Shown: one piece after another, positions 1-5,459 of the stretch | Layout of the letters: each line of letters opens with the position of its first letter | How positions within the stretch are numbered: position 1 is the first letter of the stretch | Assembly: GCA_029264075.1 (NCBI GenBank) | Contig: JARICQ010000089.1 | Location: 1-8,166, forward strand | DNA length: 8,166 nucleotides | Reading direction: 5' to 3' | DNA from: Tissierellaceae bacterium | GTDB lineage: Bacteria > Bacillota > Clostridia > Tissierellales > Tissierellaceae | Made by a program: the position numbers and the translations under genes | Notes under the pieces: generated by a model | Told to the model about the DNA's origin: nothing | The model's input: the letters and a program-made list of their open reading frames with translations, nothing else | Database searches by the model: none

Positions 1-448
1 GTCCAAATCCATCACATTCAGGACATCTTCCAAAGGAACTTTGTCTTGTATAATCAGTTGCAGAGCCCACAGAAGGCTCTCCTATCCTTGAAAATAAGAG
101 TCTAATTAGAGGGTCTATATCCATATAAGTACCAACTGTTGAACGTGAATTGCCACCCAGAGTTCTCTGTTCAACTACTACAACTGGACTTAAGTTTTGC
201 ATGAGGTCTGCGTGTGGTCTTTCATATCTTGGCATTTGATTTCTAACATATAGGGGGTAGTTCAAGGTCATCTGCCTTCTACTCTCCCTGGCTAGTGTAT
301 CAAAGGCAACTGAACTCTTTCCCGAACCAGAAATACCAGTAAATACAGTTATTTTACCTTTTAATATATTTAAATCTATATTTTTAAGATTGTTTTCTTT
401 GAGACCTCTCAATATAATTTCATCTTTAAACTTTGACAATATTCCCAT
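1..448 (-). CDS. UvrA-like ABC ATPase paralog (excinuclease ABC subunit A family), 3' part outside window
   Basis: This is the N-terminal 149 codons of a UvrA-family protein; it runs off the left edge. I read it by translating the minus strand from the ATG at 446-448. Residues 11-25 have the typical UvrA opening (IILRGLKENNLKNID), followed by a Walker A P-loop GISGSGKSS at about 38-46 and the AFDTLARESRRQ stretch. EQRTLGGNSRSTVGT at about 93-107 matches the UvrA block usually written as EQ(K/R)…RSTVGT, and RLLFSRIGEP follows. A CPEC zinc-binding pair (C142, C145) comes only about 20 residues later. In canonical UvrA roughly 120 or more residues, including the UvrB-binding domain, lie there, so this is probably a UvrA2/drug-resistance-type paralog and not the repair UvrA. 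The ATG directly abuts its only SD-like sequence (AGAAAGG), so the TTG at 437-439, nine nt after AAAGG, may be the real start. Family call is firm; function is uncertain. Confidence 0.85.
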   Translation of the reverse strand, partial: MGILSKFKDEIILRGLKENNLKNIDLNILKGKITVFTGISGSGKSSVAFDTLARESRRQMTLNYPLYVRNQMPRYERPHADLMQNLSPVVVVEQRTLGGNSRSTVGTYMDIDPLIRLLFSRIGEPSVGSATDYTRQSSFGRCPECDGFG

Positions 449-556
449 CCTTTCTACTTTTTAAATTTATAAATTCCAATCACTAGCATATCTTATTTGA
501 AACTTATCGACAAATAATCTTTAGCTATTATTCTCAATTTATCCTTTCACCCCTAT

Positions 557-591
557 ACTATAACATATTTTGTAATTTTATCGAATGTCAA
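557..591 (-). promoter_or_regulatory. possible promoter for the UvrA-like gene
   Basis: On the minus strand a perfect -35 TTGACA (586-591) is followed after 18 nt by TATGTT (562-567, 4 of 6 matches to the consensus) and then by TATAGT (557-562, 5 of 6, but 23 nt away). Neither pairing is ideal. The site lies after the terminator at 690-723 and about 110 nt before the UvrA-like start, the right place for an independent promoter. Confidence 0.4.
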
Positions 592-689
592 AAACTAGGA
601 TTCTCGCTTTAATTTCATCTAGAGAAATTTTTATTTCCAATAGACTTATACACTTATCTTTTCTAAAGATGCAAGTTCCAAAAGATAGA

Positions 690-723
690 AAGCCATTGAA
701 TGCATTTATACACTCAATGGCTT
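690..723 (-). terminator. Rho-independent terminator of the zinc uptake operon
   Basis: A perfect 10-bp inverted repeat (AAGCCATTGA at 690-699 and TCAATGGCTT at 714-723) encloses a 14-nt loop. Read on the minus strand, the stem runs into a T-rich tract (TTTCTATCTTTT, 680-691). On the plus strand an A-rich sequence follows, so the terminator works in the minus direction only. It lies about 80 nt after the stop codon of the permease gene and separates the zinc operon from the UvrA-like gene. Confidence 0.75.
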
Positions 724-803
724 AAAATTTGATACGATTATATTAATTTCTTTTAAAGCTATCTTCTAGTAAAACTTTATATTTCTATCAACTTCTTATA
801 TTG

Positions 804-1652
804 CTAAATTCCCACTTCATTTACACTTATACTTTTAACTTCTGAAACTTTCTTTCTCCTGGCTCTTCTAATTCTTGAATACAGGAAAAATATTAGCATT
901 CCTGCTAGGGCATTTAAAACTATAGCTCCACCAGGTTTAACATCTAAATAAAAGGAAATAGTTATACCAAGCATCATATATATAACTCCCAATATAATCG
1001 AAATTATAAAGGTTTGTTTATAGCTTTTGCTAACTATTAGCGAGGTGGCTACAGGCAATACTATCAGTGAAGTTACCAGCAGTGCTCCTACTATCTTACA
1101 AGCTAAGGCTATAGTTATTGCTGAAAAAATTGTAAAGACAGTATTTACTAGCCTTACATTTACACCTGCTAATCTAGCCAAGTTTACATCTACAGCTATA
1201 TCCAAGAGCCCACCATAAAAAACGATACTGCCGAGTAAAACTATCACAAATATAATAGCAACTACTATGACATCACTTGGGGTTACTGAAGAAATACTAC
1301 CAAATAAATAGGATTCAAAGGTATTTCCCCCGGGGGCAAAGTCTGAAAGTATGGCAGCAATACCCAGTCCTATACTTAAGGTGATTGCCGTTGCCATATC
1401 ACCATACTGAGGAAATCTTTCCCTTATAAACTCTATAGAAAAAGCTCCTATAAGACAAGCTGCTATAGTACCTATCATGATCTCTATACCCAATATCAGG
1501 CCCATAGCAACACCTGCCAAAGATACATGCGACAAGGCATCTCCTACCATGGAGGTCTTTCTATTTACCATTACTATTCCTATCAATGGAATCATGATAG
1601 ACAACATAAAGGAGACCATGAGGGTCCTTCTCATAAATTCAAATTGCAACAT
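804..1652 (-). CDS. znuB: zinc/manganese ABC transporter permease, ABC-3 family (ZnuB-like)
   Basis: Membrane-spanning subunit of a high-affinity divalent metal importer; it forms the channel that accepts metal from the binding lipoprotein, powered by the ATPase encoded just before it. At 282 aa it has the normal length for the family. The protein is hydrophobic throughout, with repeated membrane segments. The ABC-3 signature blocks are visible: MVGDALSHVSLAGVAMG (about 35-51), ESYLFGSI (113-120), GALLVTSLIVLPVATS (189-204) and LDVKPGGAIVL (236-246). The C-terminus is a basic cytoplasmic tail (RIRRARRKK, 260-268). The start ATG at 1650-1652 has a strong SD (GGAGG, 1661-1665) eight nt upstream. 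It overlaps the end of the ATPase gene by 14 nt, so translation is probably coupled. It is the last gene of the operon. Family membership is secure; zinc over manganese is inferred from the ZinT neighbour. Confidence 0.93.
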   Translation of the reverse strand: MLQFEFMRRTLMVSFMLSIMIPLIGIVMVNRKTSMVGDALSHVSLAGVAMGLILGIEIMIGTIAACLIGAFSIEFIRERFPQYGDMATAITLSIGLGIAAILSDFAPGGNTFESYLFGSISSVTPSDVIVVAIIFVIVLLGSIVFYGGLLDIAVDVNLARLAGVNVRLVNTVFTIFSAITIALACKIVGALLVTSLIVLPVATSLIVSKSYKQTFIISIILGVIYMMLGITISFYLDVKPGGAIVLNALAGMLIFFLYSRIRRARRKKVSEVKSISVNEVGI

Positions 1653-2316
1653 TTTCTAATCCTCCGCTCTCAAAATTATAAATATTGTGAAGTTCTAGGT
1701 TTTCTTTGGCTGAATCAACTTCATGTGTTACCAATATAACTGTTATATTATGTTTTTTATTTAATTTTTCAATTATCTTAAAGAACTGAAATTTACTCTC
1801 TTCATCTACTCCTGCCGTTGGTTCGTCCAATATCAAAGCCCTTGGTGAATTGATCATAGCCCTTGAAATAAGGACTCTTTGCTGTAAGCCACCTGAAAGT
1901 TCATTGAATGGGGTTTTGATATAGTTTTCCAAGCCCATTTCTATTAAAATTTCCCTGGCTTTTTCCAAGTGCCTTTTCTTAGGAATCTTGAAAAATCCAA
2001 AATCATCATATAAATTAAGCACTACAAGCTCCAAACAAGTTATAGGAAATGGAATCTTGTTTACAATATTCATCTGAGGTACATAGCCTACATCACTGAA
2101 ATCATCTATTTTTTCAATATTTTCTCCAAATAGCTTGATACTTCCTGACTGTGATTTTAACTCGCCCAAGAGGAGCTTTAAAAGCGTGGATTTTCCACTA
2201 CCATTTTCTCCAACTATAACTACCAATTCACCCTTGCTTATTCTTAGATTTAAATTGTTTATTACTTTTTCTTCTGTATATCCAAAGTTTAAATTGTCAA
2301 CTACTATACTCTTCAT
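1639..2316 (-). CDS. znuC: zinc/manganese ABC transporter ATP-binding protein (ZnuC-like)
   Basis: Cytoplasmic ATPase that drives metal import through the ABC-3 permease. The 225-aa protein has all ABC landmarks: Walker A GENGSGKST (36-44), Q-loop PQ (Q81), signature LSGGLQQR (140-147), Walker B ALILDEPT (160-167) and switch histidine H198 in VTHE. The signature uses GLQQR, as is common in the Znu/Mnt branch. The ATG (2314-2316) follows a very good SD (GAGGTG, 2322-2327) at 5 nt spacing; this SD overlaps the stop codon of the binding-protein gene, and the intergenic gap is only 4 nt. The gene's 3' end overlaps the permease start. No key residue is missing. It could in principle serve a manganese system, but the ZinT-like gene in the same operon favours zinc. 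Confidence 0.93.
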   Translation of the reverse strand: MKSIVVDNLNFGYTEEKVINNLNLRISKGELVVIVGENGSGKSTLLKLLLGELKSQSGSIKLFGENIEKIDDFSDVGYVPQMNIVNKIPFPITCLELVVLNLYDDFGFFKIPKKRHLEKAREILIEMGLENYIKTPFNELSGGLQQRVLISRAMINSPRALILDEPTAGVDEESKFQFFKIIEKLNKKHNITVILVTHEVDSAKENLELHNIYNFESGGLENVAI

Positions 2317-2320
2317 TCAA

Positions 2321-3628
2321 TCACCTCAATGACTCATATATATTTTCTAAATTTGTCCTCATAATATCTATATACTTACTCTCATCGTCTTCTTCAAAAG
2401 TCACATATTCCATGGAGGTTAGGGGAACAGACTTTCCTCCCAAATCATAGGCTATGCTGTCTGCATTTTTCTTGTCCATACCTTTTTCATAAAAAATCGT
2501 ATCGATACTATGAAACTCGCAAAAATCCAATGCCCTTTTAATGGTATTCAGGCTTGGAGACTCCATGCTCGTTAGCTCTTGTAAGGGAAACTGCTTTAGT
2601 TCAAAATCTCTAGCCAAATATTCATAAGCATAATGAGTCACAACAAAGTTCCTTGTACTTAAATCTTTGAATTTTCCCTTGTACTCATATTCTAAATCTG
2701 TCATAGCCTCTATGGTTTCTAGCCTATTTTTTGCATATTTTCTCTCATGATTTGGATACAAGTCTGAAAGCTCATTTTCTATATCCCTTGCATATTTTTT
2801 CCCATTTACTAGAGACAACCATGAGTGGGGGTCATATGTGATACTATCTAAAGAAGAAGTAGAACTCTCTCTGAGAACATCTCTTTCCAATATGTTTCCC
2901 CTAGGGTCTAGAAGTTCATAAGAAAGAATTTGTTCAGAGACTCTGTCAGAATAAAATATCCATCTTCCTTTTTCTGGTATTTTATAATATACAGATCCAG
3001 ATTCGTGTCCCATTTCTATTCCATATACTTCTTCACTTTTTACATCTATGGTACTCTTTTGTTTTACAAGCTTGGCCTTTTGCTCCATGATTTCCTTTCC
3101 TTTGTCTATTAGCTCTTCCTCTGATAAATTATCATCATCCTTAAAAAAAGTCACCCTCATAAGGTCCTCATGTGTATGGCCAAACTCTATTGAGTATTTA
3201 TCCTTCTCAAGATCCAAGGCAACCATATACTGGAAATCTCCAAGTGCAGCCGCTCCCTTGTAGGTTATAAGCTCTATACTCTCTGACAACTTGAGTATTC
3301 TTAAGTCTGGTAAACTCTGACTTACTTGGTCTAACCATTTCTCCATATTGGCACCATTTACAATAAGCAAATCTGCTTCAGATAGTCTCTTCATATCTCT
3401 AGGAGTTGGTTCCCACAGATGGGGGTCCTTATCCCTAGGCATAAATGATCTCAAGTCCACAGTGTCCTCTGCAATGCTATTCACTATATCGTATACAGGA
3501 TAGAAAGAAGCGTAAACTAAAGGTTTTCCGCTTCTTTCATCCTCTTCAACACTACATCCTGTCAATAATAGCAATAAAGCAAATAATAAAATGCTATATT
3601 TCCTAAGCTTTTTCAACAAAATCACCAT
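2321..3628 (-). CDS. znuA: zinc ABC transporter substrate-binding lipoprotein (ZnuA-like, cluster A-I) with a large insertion
   Basis: Cell-surface lipoprotein that binds zinc and delivers it to the permease. A lipoprotein signal ends in LLTGC (lipid-modified C25). The ZnuA/TroA fold is seen on both sides of an insertion: the N-lobe has VYASFYPVYDIV (38-49) and DPHLWEPTP with ligand H70; the C-lobe has DPHSW (H268), VTHYAYEYL (H332) and IFYEKGMD (E381), a plausible His3-Glu/Asp site. At 435 aa it is over 100 aa longer than usual. The extra length lies at about 125-260, between the first two metal histidines, and contains GHTH (150-153) and GHES (207-210). ATG at 3626-3628 has no SD; the TTG at 3614-3616 has GGTGAT (3621-3626) four nt upstream and would give the usual start (M)KKLRK, so the protein may be four residues shorter. 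The upstream ZinT-like gene ends 7 nt before. Zinc is inferred from context. Confidence 0.9.
   Translation of the reverse strand: MVILLKKLRKYSILLFALLLLLTGCSVEEDERSGKPLVYASFYPVYDIVNSIAEDTVDLRSFMPRDKDPHLWEPTPRDMKRLSEADLLIVNGANMEKWLDQVSQSLPDLRILKLSESIELITYKGAAALGDFQYMVALDLEKDKYSIEFGHTHEDLMRVTFFKDDDNLSEEELIDKGKEIMEQKAKLVKQKSTIDVKSEEVYGIEMGHESGSVYYKIPEKGRWIFYSDRVSEQILSYELLDPRGNILERDVLRESSTSSLDSITYDPHSWLSLVNGKKYARDIENELSDLYPNHERKYAKNRLETIEAMTDLEYEYKGKFKDLSTRNFVVTHYAYEYLARDFELKQFPLQELTSMESPSLNTIKRALDFCEFHSIDTIFYEKGMDKKNADSIAYDLGGKSVPLTSMEYVTFEEDDESKYIDIMRTNLENIYESLR
3614..3626 (-). promoter_or_regulatory. SD that favours an internal TTG start for the ZnuA-like gene
   Basis: On the minus strand, GGTGAT (3621-3626) matches the 3' part of the consensus Shine-Dalgarno sequence and lies four nt before TTG at 3614-3616. 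The annotated ATG at 3626-3628 partly overlaps this SD and has no SD of its own. The TTG start gives a classic short basic n-region (KKLRK) before the hydrophobic core. Confidence 0.5.
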
Positions 3629-3635
3629 CTGTCTA

Positions 3636-4322
3636 TTATCTATTTATTCTGCCGTATAGCTGCTCATATGTTGTGGTTGGCTTTATAAAGGTTGGATACC
3701 ATCCTTCGCTAGCTAAGATCTCATCCATATCATTTCCATGTCTAACATGGAAATGAGCCATGGTTTCTTCTCCATGCACATGCATCATTACCAAATACTT
3801 GTACTCTCCATCTTCATCAGATTCAAAAACAAACCATTCAGAATCAGAATCACCATGTTTTATCATTACAGTTTCTTTGTATTCAAATTCCAATTCGTCT
3901 AGTACTTGCCCATCCTTGTCTTCAAATCCATCTAAAAGTGTTACCTTATTTCCTTCAACAACAAAGCCGTCAAAATTGATTTCTCTACCTTCCGTAAAGC
4001 TTTCCTTGGCTTCATCAACTGAAATACCTTCGTTTTCTGCTAAATCTTTAAAGGCTTGTTCAAGTTCTTCATCATATGCATAAGCTGCCATGTTATTCCA
4101 GCTTCCATTCCAATCTGACAATTGAACCTGATCTTCTTCTACAGTTTCTATTTCTTCATCTTCTTGATCTATTGCTTCTTCTTGATCTATTTCTTCCGCT
4201 ACTACAGGCTCATTTGAATCAACATCATCTACTTCATCTGTTTGTTGGCAACCTGTAAACATTAATGAAAATGCCATGATTCCTACCACCAATAATCCTA
4301 AATACCTTTTTTTGCTAAACAC
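3636..4322 (-). CDS. zinT: ZinT-like metal-binding lipoprotein
   Basis: Surface-anchored zinc-binding protein of the ZinT/YodA family, thought to capture zinc and help ZnuA. A signal peptide ends in MFTGC (C25). A very acidic linker follows at about 29-66. The ZinT domain begins at LSDWNGSWNNM (68-78), the hallmark LSDW(D/N)G.W block, and continues to EGWYP near the C-terminus. Three histidines are spaced H181-x8-H190-x-H192 (in MHVHGEETMAHFHVRHGND), the same spacing as the ZinT zinc site; H183 and H195 are extra. In many streptococci the ZinT domain is fused to the C-terminus of AdcA; here it is a separate gene 7 nt upstream of the ZnuA-like gene. The start is GTG (4320-4322) with GAGGAG eight nt upstream; an overlapping ATG at 4322-4324 is out of frame. 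It is the first gene of the operon, just downstream of the Fur-type promoter. The ZinT call rests on motif recall. Confidence 0.88.
   Translation of the reverse strand: MFSKKRYLGLLVVGIMAFSLMFTGCQQTDEVDDVDSNEPVVAEEIDQEEAIDQEDEEIETVEEDQVQLSDWNGSWNNMAAYAYDEELEQAFKDLAENEGISVDEAKESFTEGREINFDGFVVEGNKVTLLDGFEDKDGQVLDELEFEYKETVMIKHGDSDSEWFVFESDEDGEYKYLVMMHVHGEETMAHFHVRHGNDMDEILASEGWYPTFIKPTTTYEQLYGRINR
4160..4191. repeat. 18-nt tandem duplication inside the acidic linker of the ZinT-like gene
   Basis: The plus-strand sequence CTTCTTGATCTATT occurs at 4160-4173 and again at 4178-4191, an offset of exactly 18 nt (six codons). In the protein it gives two copies of an IDQE(E/D) unit (IDQEEAIDQEDEE). Being in frame, it only changes linker length, and probably arose by slippage. 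Confidence 0.65.
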
Positions 4323-4330
4323 ATTATCAT

Positions 4331-4336
4331 CTCCTC
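4331..4336 (-). promoter_or_regulatory. ribosome binding site that fixes the GTG start of the ZinT-like gene
   Basis: GAGGAG on the minus strand lies eight nt before the GTG at 4320-4322. The nearby ATG (4322-4324) opens a frame that stops after eight codons, so this SD supports GTG as the true start. Confidence 0.75.
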
Positions 4337-4366
4337 ATTATTTTTTTACTTTTTACTGTATATAGA

Positions 4367-4395
4367 ATTATAGTCGTAACGATAATCGTTATCAA
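4367..4395 (-). promoter_or_regulatory. sigma-A promoter of the zinT-znuACB operon
   Basis: On the minus strand a -35 box TTGATA (4390-4395, 5 of 6 matches) and a perfect -10 box TATAAT (4367-4372) are separated by exactly 17 nt. Transcription should start near 4360, giving a leader of about 38 nt before the GTG start of the ZinT-like gene. A Fur-type inverted repeat occupies most of the spacer, so binding of a repressor would block RNA polymerase. Confidence 0.85.
4377..4391. promoter_or_regulatory. Fur-family (Zur/Fur) operator, 7-1-7 inverted repeat
   Basis: TAACGATAATCGTTA is a perfect 7-1-7 palindrome centred on 4384, the architecture bound by Fur, Zur and PerR in Bacillota. It lies within the -10/-35 spacer of the ZinT-like promoter and overlaps the -35 by two bases. 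The control of a zinc uptake operon suggests Zur, whose known Bacillus box is also a 7-1-7 repeat but with different half-sites (TCGTAAT); the GATAAT core resembles the Fur box too. Which family member binds cannot be told from the sequence. Confidence 0.75.
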
Positions 4396-4427
4396 CTCCA
4401 TTAACTTAAAATATGCTATCCAATAAA

Positions 4428-5423
4428 TCAATCTCGCTTGAGCTGCCTATATTCGGTCGGAGTGTATCCCGTTTCTCTCTTAAAGGCTGTAGAGAATTTG
4501 CTTGGATTTTCATAGCCTATCTTTTGTGCTATCTCGATTATTGGATAATCAGTTTTTTCCAAAAGGGTTTTGCTATTATCCATCCTAACCTTTAGAATAA
4601 AGCTGTAGACTGTTCTTCCTTCAATCTTTTTAAAGCCCTTTTGCAATTTGTAGGCGCTAATATCAAGCCTTTGAGCTATTTCATCTATAGTTATATGCTT
4701 GTCTAGATTATCTATTATTATCTTTTTAGCCTCCGATACTCGGTTTTTTTTGCATCTATGTCTCCTGCATGTTTTTCTATTTAAAGACGGATCTCCATCT
4801 GCCCTTACCTTTAATAAACAAGTCAAGTAATTGAACAATTGGCCCTTCATATTGGTATAATCTAAGATACTATCTGTTTTTACATTTTCTATTTCCTTTA
4901 TTTCACCTATGCATGACTTCATCATATAGGGTGCTTCTTTTATATAGATCTCTCCCCTTCTACATATACAATCTACATAGGAATTGCAGAACAAGTTCTT
5001 ATTTTTTTTGCATTTTGGATAATGTAAGCTTTTTTTCAAGTTATTTAAATCTACAATATAATATAAAAAATCATGATTTGAAAACTCCATACTAAAGTTT
5101 TTATCTGGTCTAAAATATAAAACTTCTGATTTGTTAATGACATTTTTACCCTTGTAATTTATTTCTGTTCTTCCTCTAAGGCACATCCCTATTATCAATA
5201 GATCGGTACTAGCAATATCACAAAAGCAAGTCTTATCATTTGTATAGTTGGCCTTACTTATACACACCTCTAAATTTTCGTCTATAAAGAATCTCAGTAT
5301 CTTGTTTTTATTGCTCTTATCTAATAAATTATATTCATATCCCATAATTCGACTTGTTTTTTCATAATTTAAATTTTTATCGAGTTCTTTAAAATATCCG
5401 TCTATTATTTTGCTAGAATTCAT
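4428..5423 (-). CDS. AraC-family transcriptional regulator with a cysteine-rich N-terminal part
   Basis: DNA-binding regulator of 331 aa. The C-terminal third is a standard AraC/XylS double helix-turn-helix: first HTH about 245-264 (ITIDEIAQRLDISAYKLQKG) and second about 294-317, with the family signature IGYENPSKFSTAFKRETGYTP (302-322). The N-terminal 220 residues should sense a ligand, but I recognise no named domain. They hold 12 cysteines (54, 66, 68, 81, 138, 146, 152, 154, 171, 202, 219, 224), among them CFC and CIC pairs. This is high for a cytoplasmic regulator and hints at metal, Fe-S or redox sensing. The gene follows the FecCD permease by 36 nt with a good SD (AGGAGGG, 5429-5435, five nt from ATG), so it is probably co-transcribed with the transporter. 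AraC regulators next to siderophore uptake genes, such as PchR and YbtA, often activate them. The likely target is the upstream Fec operon, possibly also the zinc operon downstream. Confidence 0.88.
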   Translation of the reverse strand: MNSSKIIDGYFKELDKNLNYEKTSRIMGYEYNLLDKSNKNKILRFFIDENLEVCISKANYTNDKTCFCDIASTDLLIIGMCLRGRTEINYKGKNVINKSEVLYFRPDKNFSMEFSNHDFLYYIVDLNNLKKSLHYPKCKKNKNLFCNSYVDCICRRGEIYIKEAPYMMKSCIGEIKEIENVKTDSILDYTNMKGQLFNYLTCLLKVRADGDPSLNRKTCRRHRCKKNRVSEAKKIIIDNLDKHITIDEIAQRLDISAYKLQKGFKKIEGRTVYSFILKVRMDNSKTLLEKTDYPIIEIAQKIGYENPSKFSTAFKRETGYTPTEYRQLKRD

Positions 5424-5459
5424 ATTTACCCTCCTAAATTTTCACAACTCCTTTCCTTT

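Larger units (their letters stand above)
449..803. other. 355-nt intergenic region between the zinc permease gene and the UvrA-like gene
   Basis: No convincing gene is present on either strand. The stretch is very AT-rich. It contains the hairpin terminator of the upstream zinc operon at 690-723 and a possible promoter for the UvrA-like gene around 557-591. Between that promoter and the gene lie a 14-codon SD-preceded reading frame (493-537, minus strand) and an overlapping 7-bp AT-rich inverted repeat (493-499 with 511-517). About 80 nt (724-803) between the permease stop codon and the terminator hold nothing recognisable. Confidence 0.7.

Noticed and set aside
493..517. AT-rich inverted repeat as a terminator
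   Set aside because: The stem is only 7 bp with one G-C pair, and no T-tract follows on the minus strand.
2321..3628. Fusion of a ZinT domain within the ZnuA-like protein to explain its extra length
   Set aside because: The insert lacks the LSDW(D/N)G.W opening and the H-x8-HxH site of ZinT, both of which occur in the separate neighbouring gene.
3760..4083. A 107-codon plus-strand open frame, Ser-rich
   Set aside because: It is antisense to the ZinT-like gene; its Ser/Thr/Pro-rich translation is what an acidic Glu/Asp-rich gene gives on the opposite strand. No SD and no recognisable domain.
4396..4427. A terminator between the AraC gene and the zinc operon promoter
   Set aside because: No inverted repeat with a T-tract is found in this stretch; the only palindrome nearby is the 7-1-7 operator, whose one-base centre cannot form a hairpin loop.
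5424..5459. A separate promoter for the AraC gene
   Set aside because: The 36-nt gap holds a good SD but no convincing -35/-10 pair, so co-transcription with the permease is simpler.
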